Made by a program: the position numbers and the translations under genes. Below are positions 34,657-43,349 of a stretch of DNA of 64,000 nucleotides, in pieces. Numbering within the stretch: the first letter of the stretch is position 1; each line of letters starts with the position of its first letter. The notes below the pieces were generated by a model. It searched no databases and was not told the origin of the DNA. It saw only the letters and a program-made list of their open reading frames with translations. Origin of the DNA: Olleya sediminilitoris (lineage in GTDB: Bacteria > Bacteroidota > Bacteroidia > Flavobacteriales > Flavobacteriaceae); NCBI RefSeq assembly GCF_016785945.1, contig NZ_JAEMEF010000009.1:1-64000 (forward strand), read 5' to 3'.

Positions 34657-34732
34657 GGTTATGATTAATATGTTGCTATTTTTTTTGGAATACTATTTGC
34701 TTTCTATTAATTAGAAATACAAAATATTATAA

Positions 34733-35035
34733 ATGAATATTAATAACACAAACAAATACACCAAACTTTTTTTAGGAATTATCTTTGATGCTTTAGGTTA
34801 TGTCAGCTTTATTATACCTGGTATTGGTGAGTTTTCTGATATTATTTGGGCTCCAGCTTCGGCTTGGTTGATGACAAAATTGTATAAAGGAAGAACAGGT
34901 AAAATTGCAGCTGTATTTTCTTTTATAGAAGAAGCTTTACCTGGTTTAGATATTATACCATCATTTACCTTAATGTGGTTTTATACTTATATATTTAGTG
35001 ATCAGGCTAAATCAGATCAAGTAATGCCTAAATAA
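34733..35035 (+). CDS. Small membrane protein of unknown function
   Basis: A 100-residue protein with two hydrophobic regions (about residues 11-30 and 55-90) and the motif GEFSDIIWAPASAWLMTKLYKGRTG in between. Similar small proteins occur in Flavobacteriaceae; I do not know a function. A lysine-rich tail ends the sequence. It stands alone between msrA and the MFS transporter gene. Confidence 0.65.
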   Translation: MNINNTNKYTKLFLGIIFDALGYVSFIIPGIGEFSDIIWAPASAWLMTKLYKGRTGKIAAVFSFIEEALPGLDIIPSFTLMWFYTYIFSDQAKSDQVMPK

Positions 35036-35121
35036 TAATTAATTAAAATAGTTTCCATATTTGCACACGTAATTAGATGTATTGTAAACGTTAAGTTTGG
35101 TAATAACCTGAAATTTGTAAT

Positions 35122-36270
35122 ATGAAACAAATATCAAACTTCGGGATTTTTACACTACTATTTGTTAGTAGTTTAACCATAATGGTAGGTACAGTTATTG
35201 CGCCTTCATTATCAGGTATAGCACAACATAAAAATTTAGCATTTTCACCTAGCTGGTTAATTACTTTACCATCACTAGGCGTTGTTCTTTTTGCACCAAT
35301 AATAGGACGATTATTACCTAAATTAGGTACAATTAAACTTTTAAGCTTAGGACTTATACCATATGCAGTATTAAGTTTTATTGGTGCGTTTATTACCAAT
35401 AATTATATATTAATATTAGATCGTATTTTACTTGGTGCAGCAACTGTTGCTATACAAGTATCAGTCACAGCTTATATTGCAGATTTCTTTACGGGAGAAG
35501 CTAGAATAAAAATGATTGCTTGGCAAGGCATGTCTATAGAGCTAGGAGGAGTAGTGTTTTTGGCAATTGGTGGAGTGTTAGGTCAAATACATTGGCAATT
35601 TCCTTTTTATATTTATTTAGTAGCTATTATTTGTTTGTTTTTGGTCGTTAAAACATTGCCAAAAACTAAATTTAGATCACAGAATATAACAACGGATACA
35701 AACGTAAACAAAAGGAACACAAGACAGGTAAACCTAATATTTATAGCGTCACTTTTAGCTATGATGTTTTTTTTTGTTGGTTTTGTAACTTTACCCATAT
35801 ACTTACCAAATTCTTTTGGTTTTACAGAGTCAGAAACAGGATATTTAATGGCTTTTATATCTGTAATAGCTATTATTACAGCAAGCCAAATGCCTAAAAT
35901 GGTAAGTGCTTTTGGAGAGAGTAAAACTGTAACCATAGGATTTGTTTTTTTTATGCTAGGCTATTTAGTATTATCTACAAAACTAAGTCTACCGTTTTTG
36001 GTGCTAACTACTATTTTTATTGGTATTGGTATTGGTTTTGGATTTACAATTCCATTATTAAATCATATGATGTTAGAGGTAAGTACCTTAAAAACTCAAG
36101 GTGAAAACTTAGGATTATTTTCAATGGGTGTGTTTGGAGGGCAATTTTTATCTACATTTATAGAGTATGTTTCTAATAATTATACTGCAATCTATGCAGT
36201 TTCAGCAGGATTGGCAGCAATAATTGGAAGTGTTTTATTCTTTCTTTTTTCAAAAAAAACTAAGTATTAA
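35122..36270 (+). CDS. MFS transporter
   Basis: A 382-residue protein with about twelve membrane helices. The loop 2 motif is recognisable as GVVLFAPIIGRLLPKLGT, and GGVVFLAIGGVLGQIHWQFPFYIYL fits the antiporter motif region of drug-type MFS carriers. It ends with positive residues (SKKTKY). The substrate is unknown. It lies 44 bases upstream of the AraC-type regulator gene on the same strand, which probably controls it. Confidence 0.9.
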   Translation: MKQISNFGIFTLLFVSSLTIMVGTVIAPSLSGIAQHKNLAFSPSWLITLPSLGVVLFAPIIGRLLPKLGTIKLLSLGLIPYAVLSFIGAFITNNYILILDRILLGAATVAIQVSVTAYIADFFTGEARIKMIAWQGMSIELGGVVFLAIGGVLGQIHWQFPFYIYLVAIICLFLVVKTLPKTKFRSQNITTDTNVNKRNTRQVNLIFIASLLAMMFFFVGFVTLPIYLPNSFGFTESETGYLMAFISVIAIITASQMPKMVSAFGESKTVTIGFVFFMLGYLVLSTKLSLPFLVLTTIFIGIGIGFGFTIPLLNHMMLEVSTLKTQGENLGLFSMGVFGGQFLSTFIEYVSNNYTAIYAVSAGLAAIIGSVLFFLFSKKTKY

Positions 36271-36314
36271 ATATGAGAAAAATCTTCTTACTTTTGAAGT
36301 AGAGTTAAAAGTAA

Positions 36315-37031
36315 ATGAAGACAGAGCAGTGGAATAGTAAAATTATACTTGTTGAACAATTTGAAAGTAATAACCAATTACTATCAGATGCTTCTATGGG
36401 AATTTACTTTCATTTAGCAGATAATAACCAGATGATTATTCATTTTAAACCTTTAAATGAAGTGTTTAAACAAGAGGTTTTTACTACATCTGAAGGTCTT
36501 TTAATAAATTTTGAACGTGATTTAATAGATGAAGATGATATTGAATATGCTTTAGATGTCATGTCATTATTTAATAAATACCCAAAGTTTATTTTAAACA
36601 AATTAGTAGAAATTAAGCAAGTACAAAGTATTATAGGTTTACTTAAAACTGAATATAATAATAAAGAGGCCTCTTATATAATGTTTAAAACAGTTTTGAA
36701 GGTTTTAATTTTACATTTAATACGATATCAAAACAATCAGTTTCTAGATCAAGATTTAAACCAAAAAAGGGTGTTTCAGTTTTTAGAACTTATGGAAACA
36801 GAGTTTTTAAATCAAACCAAAACCTTATTTTATGCTAATAAAATTGGAATAAGCACTAAAAGATTAAATCAAATTTTAAAAGAAAAATTAAACCTTACAG
36901 CTAAGCAAATCATACAACAGCGACAAGTAACTGAAGCAAAACGAAGACTTATTAAAAGCGAAATAACGACTAAAGAACTAGCTTTTTTACTGGACTTTGA
37001 TTCGGTTAGTAGTTTTTCAAGGTTTTTTTAA
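36315..37031 (+). CDS. AraC-family transcriptional regulator, 3' end cut by a frameshift
   Basis: A 238-residue protein. The C-terminal AraC HTH domain is recognisable (FLNQTKTLFYANKIGISTKRLNQILKEKL, EVTEAKRRL-like segment, LDFDSVSSFSRFF). The usual family ending is missing: the frame stops in a run of seven T and eight A. Dropping one base gives KKNVGVSPTIFKTDYKKNIP and a stop at 37092, exactly the expected AraC C-terminus. It is therefore a frameshift, a read error in the homopolymer, or slippage. It should regulate the MFS transporter upstream (inference). Confidence 0.85.
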   Translation: MKTEQWNSKIILVEQFESNNQLLSDASMGIYFHLADNNQMIIHFKPLNEVFKQEVFTTSEGLLINFERDLIDEDDIEYALDVMSLFNKYPKFILNKLVEIKQVQSIIGLLKTEYNNKEASYIMFKTVLKVLILHLIRYQNNQFLDQDLNQKRVFQFLELMETEFLNQTKTLFYANKIGISTKRLNQILKEKLNLTAKQIIQQRQVTEAKRRLIKSEITTKELAFLLDFDSVSSFSRFF

Positions 37032-37080
37032 AAAAAATGTTGGTGTTAGTCCAACCATTTTCAAAACAGATTATAAAAAA

Positions 37081-37113
37081 AATATCCCGTAAATTTTACG
37101 GGATATTTTTTTA
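37081..37113 (+). terminator. Bidirectional terminator after the AraC gene
   Basis: AATATCCCGTA pairs with TACGGGATATT (37081-37107), with A-run before and T7 after. The stop of the restored AraC frame (37090-37092) lies inside the stem. The convergent lipoprotein gene ends at 37128. Confidence 0.88.
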
Positions 37114-37127
37114 TTAAATAATAGAAA

Positions 37128-37706
37128 TTACTCTACTACTATAGGGAAAATAGCCATAACATCTGTTTCTCCACCAGCATTAGTACTATCACCATCACTT
37201 ACGCCTTCAGCAGACTTATTTGGTAAATGCTGTAACTCTATTGTAATGTTTCCTGTTGATGCAACATCAGCAGTTGTTAAAGTAAATTCTAAACCTAATG
37301 GATTTCCGTCACCATCAAAATCTACGTAAGCAAATGTTGCTACATCATTTGTTGCTGTGTAAAAAAATTGGTGCTCATCATCCTCTTCTTCAATTTCTTC
37401 ATTAATTGATTCAGCAGGACTTTCTGTTTCATTTAATAACTCTAAGCTTACATTATAAGTTGTACCTATAGCTAAAGGAGAAGATACTGTAATTACCGCA
37501 TCATCTGGTCCATCACCATCTGAATCTTGTTTTTGTAAAGTAATTTCTGTTCCTCCACCAACTGGAGTTAATGTAGCTGTTAAAGTTGTGATAACTTCCT
37601 CTTCATTTACAGGTACTGGGTTGTCTGTAGCATCATCATCGTTAGAGCATGATACAAATGCAATAGCTGCTAATAAAATAAGAGATAATTGTTTTAAATT
37701 TTTCAT
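37128..37706 (-). CDS. Acidic surface lipoprotein next to a TonB-dependent receptor
   Basis: A 192-residue lipoprotein: lipobox AFVSC then SNDDD, which resembles the lipoprotein export signal (acidic residues just after the Cys) used for surface display in Flavobacterium. The mature protein is very acidic (EEEDDEHQ, SDGDGPDD, DFDGDGNP) and could bind cations. Similar proteins are paired with TonB-dependent receptors in Flavobacteriaceae. It lies 15 bases downstream of the receptor gene and is probably its accessory lipoprotein. Confidence 0.78.
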   Translation of the reverse strand: MKNLKQLSLILLAAIAFVSCSNDDDATDNPVPVNEEEVITTLTATLTPVGGGTEITLQKQDSDGDGPDDAVITVSSPLAIGTTYNVSLELLNETESPAESINEEIEEEDDEHQFFYTATNDVATFAYVDFDGDGNPLGLEFTLTTADVASTGNITIELQHLPNKSAEGVSDGDSTNAGGETDVMAIFPIVVE

Positions 37707-37721
37707 TTTTAGTGTTTTGTG

Positions 37722-40121
37722 TTAATAATTTAATTGTAATTGTAACATAATATTTCTTGCTAGATCATCAGCAAAATATCTTGATCTATTTAGGTTTTCT
37801 CGGTAATCTGTATTAAATATATTAGTAATGTTTAGTCCAATATTTAAATTGGTTTTTTCAGATATATTTAATGTTATATTACTTTGTAAGTGTAATAAAT
37901 GATAGGTTGGAGGTGTAGTACTTACATCTACCAATACCATTTGATCAGTTGTAGGGTTGTAGACTTCAAAATTATTGTTTGGATAATCATTCTGTCTAAA
38001 AACCAGTTCGCTTTGTAATTCGGTATTTAAATTCAGCCATTTTTTATTTGTATAGCCAATACTATTTACAGTTTTTGTTGAAGGCATATCAATTAAAGCA
38101 TCATTTCTAGTTAAATCTCTTCCTTTTATAAAAGACGACTTATTATTTATATACCATTGGTTATTAAAGCTATAATTAGCTGTTAGATCCAATCCATATA
38201 AACTAGCATTGGTTTGATTATAACTCCAAACCGGAAACGCACCACGTATGGTTTGTGTTGTTCCTATTGGTTCTATAAAAATATAATCGCTTATGTGATT
38301 ATAAAATGCTTCAATGTTTAATGTCAATGCTTCGTTTTTATAGTTATACGTACCAGAGACACGATTGGATGTTTCTTGCTTAATACGTAAGTCTCCTAAT
38401 TCAATTCTTGCTGCAGAGTGGTGTAAACCATCACTAAACAACTCGGAAGCATTAGGCGCTCTATTTGATAAACCATAATTAAAAATAAAATCACTACTGT
38501 CATTTAATTGATAAGATATACCTGCAGAAGCAGATACATTATGGTAATTTAAAACAGGATTTACTAGTAATTGTGTGCCTAAATCATCTATAACAAGATC
38601 TGGAAAATCTGTGTCATAACCACGTTCTTCCCAACTACTTGTTCTGTAGAATTTTTTAGCATCAATTTGATTAAAGTCATAACGTAAGCCAAAGTCTAAA
38701 TTAATGTCATTATTTAGTCTTAAAGACGAAATAACATAAGTACCTAAATCATATTTATCATAATCAGGTATTAAACGTCTGACACCAGTTGTTGGGTCTG
38801 CAAAATTATTCTGAAAACTTGCATTTACACCAAATTGGTAGGTCACATTACTTTTAGAATCTAATTTCACATTAGTTTTTAAAGTATGCGTTTTTAATGT
38901 TAAATCTACAGCTGGCTTGTCTTTATCATCTCCAACACGAATATCATACTCATAGCGATGGTTGTTTTGATAGTCATACTGAATGTCTACACGTCCAAAT
39001 TTTTTAAAACGTTTATAAAATTCGGTTTTAAAGATTTGATGTGTAACTTCTTGTTTTGGAGCGTTAATATCATAACTAAAATTTTCAATAACAGAAGGTT
39101 CAGGGCTATTTATAGCGTTTACTAAATCATTAACGTTTCCTATGTGTGATGATCTTAAAATACCTATTTCGTTATCTAAATAACTATAAGATATATTAAA
39201 CCCTTTTTCAAAAGTTTTAAAACCACCATTTACAGAAAACCCTTTAGTGTTTAAACCTGTATTGGTTAAGCTATAATCAGGTGCTTCAAAATCACCAAAA
39301 CGTTTTAATGAAGCTTGAGCACCTAAATACCAACCTTTTTTATACGTTTTAGTTAAAGAAGAGTTTAGATTATAACCTCTACCATTACTATGACCTGTAA
39401 TAATTGTTTTACCGTAAAGTGAATCTTTTAAACTAATTTTTGAAGGCTTAACAACAATAACTCCACCAATAGCGTCTCCACCATAGGCTAAAGCATTTGC
39501 ACCTTTAATAACGTTAATACTTCCAGCTGTATTTAAATCGATGTTTGGTGCATGCTCAATTCCCCATTCTTGGTCTTGCAGCCTAACACCATTAGTCATA
39601 ACAATAATTCTACTACTATGTAATCCATTAATAACCGGTTTTACAATTGTGCTACCAGTATTTATAGAGGATACACCACTAATTTGTTTTAAAGCATCAC
39701 CTAAATTAAGAGAGCTAAAACGGTCAATGGTTTCGGATTTTAGAATTGTTTCTTGAGTAGTTTTGGTTAATTTAGAGGTGTTAACACTTTTAACTTCAAC
39801 TTCACTTAACGCTTCAATATGATGTTCTAGATTTATTTCTAAATAGGTGTCACCATCAATAGTTACGTCCATTTTTTTGGTTTCGCAAGCTAAATGAGAG
39901 ACCTCTATTTTAATGACGTCGTTACATAGGTCATTAATAGAAAACTGTCCGTTAACATCAGTAGTAGTATACTTGTTAAGATTTTCAATAAAAATAGTAG
40001 CATTTATTATTGGCGTACCATCATGAAAATCATGCACTTCTCCAGAAAATGTAGAACTGCAATTTTGACTTTGTACAAAACTGAAAACAGAGAAGCACAA
40101 AATCGATATAAAATATTTCAT
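37722..40121 (-). CDS. TonB-dependent receptor (likely metal or metallophore uptake)
   Basis: A 799-residue outer-membrane receptor. A signal peptide ends around QSQNC. A carboxypeptidase-like regulatory domain follows (FSGEVHDFHDGTPIINATIF), then the plug (SLNLGDALKQISGVSSINTG, GSTIVKPVINGL, GIEHAPNIDLNTAGSINVIKGANALAYGGDAIGGVIVV) and a barrel ending NIMLQLQLNY. The His-rich small protein upstream and acidic lipoprotein downstream suggest a metal ion as substrate, but receptor sequence alone does not prove it. Confidence 0.93.
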   Translation of the reverse strand: MKYFISILCFSVFSFVQSQNCSSTFSGEVHDFHDGTPIINATIFIENLNKYTTTDVNGQFSINDLCNDVIKIEVSHLACETKKMDVTIDGDTYLEINLEHHIEALSEVEVKSVNTSKLTKTTQETILKSETIDRFSSLNLGDALKQISGVSSINTGSTIVKPVINGLHSSRIIVMTNGVRLQDQEWGIEHAPNIDLNTAGSINVIKGANALAYGGDAIGGVIVVKPSKISLKDSLYGKTIITGHSNGRGYNLNSSLTKTYKKGWYLGAQASLKRFGDFEAPDYSLTNTGLNTKGFSVNGGFKTFEKGFNISYSYLDNEIGILRSSHIGNVNDLVNAINSPEPSVIENFSYDINAPKQEVTHQIFKTEFYKRFKKFGRVDIQYDYQNNHRYEYDIRVGDDKDKPAVDLTLKTHTLKTNVKLDSKSNVTYQFGVNASFQNNFADPTTGVRRLIPDYDKYDLGTYVISSLRLNNDINLDFGLRYDFNQIDAKKFYRTSSWEERGYDTDFPDLVIDDLGTQLLVNPVLNYHNVSASAGISYQLNDSSDFIFNYGLSNRAPNASELFSDGLHHSAARIELGDLRIKQETSNRVSGTYNYKNEALTLNIEAFYNHISDYIFIEPIGTTQTIRGAFPVWSYNQTNASLYGLDLTANYSFNNQWYINNKSSFIKGRDLTRNDALIDMPSTKTVNSIGYTNKKWLNLNTELQSELVFRQNDYPNNNFEVYNPTTDQMVLVDVSTTPPTYHLLHLQSNITLNISEKTNLNIGLNITNIFNTDYRENLNRSRYFADDLARNIMLQLQLNY

Positions 40122-40152
40122 CGTAAAAAAATTAGTTTAAAAAATACTTATT

Positions 40153-40491
40153 TTAAACTACAAATGGAGGTCCTCGAAGAGAGTAGGATAATTGCTGATA
40201 ATTAAACTGAAAGTTATAATATGTATCTTTAATTTTAAAGAAGTTGTCTTCGATTATTAAATCGAAATTCTCTAAAAGTGTATAATATTGTGTATTGAGT
40301 TTAAATTTGAAAAATTCGCATTCTAAATCAATTTCATGCATGTGGTTAGTTGAATAATCTGTGCACACCTCGTGCTTATGATCTTCAAAAACATGCGTAA
40401 ACTTAACCACAGACGGAAGCAATATAGCTAATAGTAAAACTACTGCTACATATTTTAATAAAAAATACTGTTCCTGTTGGTTATGCTTCAA
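40153..40491 (-). CDS. Small His/Cys-rich membrane-anchored protein
   Basis: A 112-residue protein with one N-terminal membrane helix (about residues 13-30) and a periplasmic-like segment rich in metal ligands: THVFEDHKHEVC and STNHMHEIDLECEFF, then a C-terminal tail ending LRGPPFVV. Proteins of this type regularly precede TonB-dependent receptors in Flavobacteriaceae and probably sense or bind a metal such as zinc or copper. It lies 31 bases upstream of the receptor gene, so they are co-transcribed. Confidence 0.72.
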   Translation of the reverse strand: MKHNQQEQYFLLKYVAVVLLLAILLPSVVKFTHVFEDHKHEVCTDYSTNHMHEIDLECEFFKFKLNTQYYTLLENFDLIIEDNFFKIKDTYYNFQFNYQQLSYSLRGPPFVV

Positions 40492-40983
40492 TTAATCTAC
40501 AAATTTTCCTAATCCAAATCGTCTAATCATTTTCTTTTCAAATTCCCAAAAGAATTTATGTTGACCAGCTAACCAGCCAAAACAAACTAATAGGACTTGA
40601 TAAAAAATAAGGCCAATGATAATATATAATATCCAATAGACAAAAACATTTAAGTTTTCTTTAGTAATTCCTAACCATTTAATTATTGGTCTTCCAATAA
40701 ATACAGAAGAGCTTCCTGTGGCAGCAAATACCATAAAAATGCGAATCATTTCCCATTTATAATCTACTTTCCATTTATTTTCTAGCTTTTTAAAAAGAAA
40801 TAAAATGAATTTTAGTAAACCAAAAGTGATGACAATAGTACAGATAATAACTAATAACAAATTGTTGTTAATTAATAGGTTAGCTAATTTATAGCTAGAA
40901 TAGAGTAGGGCTAAAAAACCTAAAATAGGGAATAGGAGTTGCCAATTTTGTTGGATTTCCCAACGTGTTTTAAATGTATTCAT
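40492..40983 (-). CDS. DUF6787-like membrane protein
   Basis: A 163-residue protein with about four membrane helices (residues 15-30, 36-62, 81-100, 116-134). The segment WEMIRIFMVFAATGSSSVFIGRPIIKWLGI resembles DUF6787. Function unknown. Its stop abuts the ATG of the His-rich protein (40491/40492), so it is the first gene of the receptor run. A minus-strand -7 element (TATATTTG, 41001-41008) lies 18 bases upstream. Confidence 0.72.
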   Translation of the reverse strand: MNTFKTRWEIQQNWQLLFPILGFLALLYSSYKLANLLINNNLLLVIICTIVITFGLLKFILFLFKKLENKWKVDYKWEMIRIFMVFAATGSSSVFIGRPIIKWLGITKENLNVFVYWILYIIIGLIFYQVLLVCFGWLAGQHKFFWEFEKKMIRRFGLGKFVD

Positions 40984-41000
40984 TTCAATTTTTGTCGTTG

Positions 41001-41008
41001 CAAATATA
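41001..41008 (-). promoter_or_regulatory. -7 element of the DUF6787/TonB receptor operon
   Basis: CAAATATA on the + strand is TATATTTG on the minus strand. No clear -33 motif, so the call is tentative. Confidence 0.4.
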
Positions 41009-41019
41009 TTGAAAAGCCT

Positions 41020-41451
41020 TTAATTAAGAGGAATCCGACCACCTAAAAGATTTTGTTTGTATCTATTTTGAAAGTAAACAAAGTAGTTATATAGTTTATA
41101 ATTAACCTCATAGCCATAATCAATATTGGATTGATAGTCTATATTTAATTCGTAAAGACTTGGGCTAAAACGTTGTGGCTGTCTTACGCGACTGTTCCAC
41201 TCGTTAACATAAAATAAGTTTTTATTTTCAAGATATTGTTGAGAGTAATATCCTTCTGGTTGTGCTATACTATTTAGCCATGCATTAAAACCAGGTTCTA
41301 TAATTATAATATCATACTCTGTTTCTTGACTAGACAGTGTAATTGTGTCTCCCACTTGAACTGCACCTTTATCTGTATTAGTTATATGTTTTGGCGAACC
41401 ACAACTAAAGGCTATTAATATGATAGTTATTACAAATAGTGTGTTTTTCAT
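41020..41451 (-). CDS. DUF6146 family lipoprotein
   Basis: A 143-residue lipoprotein (lipobox IAFSC, Cys17). The mature part matches the DUF6146 pattern: EYDIIIIEPGFNAWLNSIAQPEGYYSQQYLENKN, then EVNYKLYNYFVYFQNRYKQNLLGGRIPLN. Function unknown. It is separated by 36 bases from the DUF6787 gene, with the downstream -7 element in between, so it is probably transcribed alone. Confidence 0.8.
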   Translation of the reverse strand: MKNTLFVITIILIAFSCGSPKHITNTDKGAVQVGDTITLSSQETEYDIIIIEPGFNAWLNSIAQPEGYYSQQYLENKNLFYVNEWNSRVRQPQRFSPSLYELNIDYQSNIDYGYEVNYKLYNYFVYFQNRYKQNLLGGRIPLN

Positions 41452-41501
41452 AACAAGATGTTTTACTAAAAATACAAAATATTTATACTTGTATCAAATA
41501 A

Positions 41502-41530
41502 AAAAGCCAAACATAAGTTTGGCTTTTAAA
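41502..41530 (-). terminator. Terminator of the DUF937 gene
   Basis: AAAAGCCAAAC (41502-41512), loop ATAA, GTTTGGCTTTT (41517-41527). On the minus strand it is followed by a T6 run, so it acts mainly for the DUF937 gene whose stop is at 41553. Confidence 0.85.
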
Positions 41531-41552
41531 TACATACTTTATAATTTGGATT

Positions 41553-42188
41553 TTATTTTCCGAAAAGACCTCCTAGTAAACCTCCAAGTCCACCTTTTTT
41601 AGATCCTCCACCTAATACCATTCCTGCTACATCGTCAATTACACTACCATCACCATCTGCATCTAATATTTTTTCTAAAAAGCTTTGTTCGTTTTTAGTT
41701 TCGCTACCACCAAGTAATCCACCTAATAATCCACTTAAACCGTTTGTAGAACTTACATTACTCTGTGAGGCTTGTTTACCTAAAACACCCATTAAAATAG
41801 GAGCTGCAACTTTTAATATATTTCCAACAGCACCAGAGTCTAATCCAGATTTTTGACCAATAACTTGCTCAACACCATTTCTTTTAGCTCCTAATACGTG
41901 GCCTAAAATTTTATCACCATCATTTACTACTTCTTCATTTACTCCACCTCCAAAAAGGTCTCCTAAATTATCTAATATTCCACCATCGTGTTTTCCTTTA
42001 ATAGCTCCTAATAATCCTTCTGCACCTTCTGGTGTTGAAGCATTACGTTCCATTGCTTTCATTAATACAGGTAAAGCCATAGTTAATACGCTTCCTGTTC
42101 TGTCTTGATCAGTTCCTGTTGATCCTGAAACACCACTGATAATTGTTTTTCCTAAATCTGAGTTTAGTAAGTCTAAAATTCCTGCCAT
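41553..42188 (-). CDS. DUF937 (YidB-like) protein
   Basis: A 211-residue cytoplasmic protein beginning MAGILDLLNSDLGKTIISG, with the two repeated four-helix-like units of DUF937 (LTMALPVLMKAMERN, KVAAPILMGVLGKQ) and a glycine-rich tail (GGLGGLLGGLFGK). I take the ATG at 42188. The longer ORF from 42248 would place its start inside the terminator hairpin of serA (42238-42268). Function not known; YidB-like proteins are linked to osmotic or envelope regulation in some bacteria. Confidence 0.85.
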   Translation of the reverse strand: MAGILDLLNSDLGKTIISGVSGSTGTDQDRTGSVLTMALPVLMKAMERNASTPEGAEGLLGAIKGKHDGGILDNLGDLFGGGVNEEVVNDGDKILGHVLGAKRNGVEQVIGQKSGLDSGAVGNILKVAAPILMGVLGKQASQSNVSSTNGLSGLLGGLLGGSETKNEQSFLEKILDADGDGSVIDDVAGMVLGGGSKKGGLGGLLGGLFGK

Positions 42189-42237
42189 TTTATAAAAGTT
42201 TAATAGGTTATTTAATTTTGATATTTTAAAATTACAA

Positions 42238-42268
42238 AAAAAAGCCACATTTTAACAATGTGGCTTTT
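42238..42268 (-). terminator. Terminator of the serC-serA run
   Basis: AAAAGCCACATT (42240-42251), loop TTAAC, AATGTGGCTTTT (42257-42268). The A-run on the left is a T-run on the minus strand. It lies 43 bases beyond the serA stop. Confidence 0.85.
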
Positions 42269-42310
42269 AATATATCAAACACTTTATAAAACATCGATAA
42301 AAACAATGGT

Positions 42311-43267
42311 TTATCCGTTTAAAAGTATGTTTTTAATTTGTGTAGCTAATTCTGTTCCGATTCTATCTTGAGCTTCATTGGTTGCTGCACCAATGTGAGG
42401 CGTTAAAGATATTCTACCATTCATTAATAATTGTACAGCAGGAGTAGGTTCGTTTTGAAAAGTATCTAAACCAGCAAAAGCTAATTTACCGCTTTCTAAT
42501 GCGTTAACTAACTCTACTTCATTAACAACACCACCTCTTGCTGCATTTATAATAGCAGATCCATCTTTCATGTTGTCAAACTGTGCTTTATCAATTATGT
42601 AATCTTCTTGTGCTGGTACATGTAATGTTACAAAGTCAGATTGCTTTAAAACTTCATCCATAGATTGTGTTTTAATATTGAAACTTACAGATTGTCCATC
42701 AAAAAAGTCTACTTTAACATCTGCTGCTTCAATAAATTTATCGGCAGCTATAACTTTCATTCCAACACCTAATCCAATTTTGGCAACTTCCTGTCCAATA
42801 CGTCCAAATCCTACAACACCAAGAGTTTTTCCTCTTAATTCAACTCCCTTTGCATAGTTTTTCTTTAGTTTTTTAAACTGAGAATCTCCATCTAAAGGCA
42901 TGTTTCTGTTAGCATCATGTAAAAACCTAACACCACCATAAAGGTGAGCAAATACTAATTCTGCTACAGATTGTGATGAAGCTGCAGGAGTATTGATTAC
43001 GTGTAATCCTTTTTCTCTAGCATATTCAACATCTATATTATCCATACCAACACCACCACGACCAATGATTTTTAATTCTGGACAAGCATCAATTAAGTCT
43101 TTTCTTACTGTTGTTGCACTTCTAACAAGAAGTACAGTAATGTTTTTCTCGTTGATGTAATTAATTAATTGTTCTTGAGCAACGGTTGTTGTACTGACTT
43201 CAAATCCTGCTGCTTCTAATGCATCAATTCCGCTTTGTGATACACCATCGTTTGCTAATACTTTCAT
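42311..43267 (-). CDS. serA: D-3-phosphoglycerate dehydrogenase
   Basis: A 318-residue D-isomer-specific 2-hydroxyacid dehydrogenase. The NAD loop VGFGRIGQEVAKIG, AARGGVVNEVELV with the catalytic Arg region, FAGLDTFQNEPTP with the Glu and LTPHIGAATNEAQ with the catalytic His are present. It lacks the ACT domain of long SerA. It is downstream of serC, so it is very probably the first step of serine synthesis from 3-phosphoglycerate, feeding the serC product line. The gap to serC is 82 bases. Confidence 0.9.
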   Translation of the reverse strand: MKVLANDGVSQSGIDALEAAGFEVSTTTVAQEQLINYINEKNITVLLVRSATTVRKDLIDACPELKIIGRGGVGMDNIDVEYAREKGLHVINTPAASSQSVAELVFAHLYGGVRFLHDANRNMPLDGDSQFKKLKKNYAKGVELRGKTLGVVGFGRIGQEVAKIGLGVGMKVIAADKFIEAADVKVDFFDGQSVSFNIKTQSMDEVLKQSDFVTLHVPAQEDYIIDKAQFDNMKDGSAIINAARGGVVNEVELVNALESGKLAFAGLDTFQNEPTPAVQLLMNGRISLTPHIGAATNEAQDRIGTELATQIKNILLNG

Positions 43268-43349
43268 TTTTTTAAGGTTTAAAGCTAAAATGTTTAATAT
43301 TCAGCTTTAGTTAATTTATTTTAAATATTACAGTTATTAAAACTGTTAA

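Noticed and set aside
42189-42248. ATG at 42248 as the start of the DUF937 gene
   Set aside because: It would begin inside the serA terminator hairpin; the family starts MAGILDLL at 42188.
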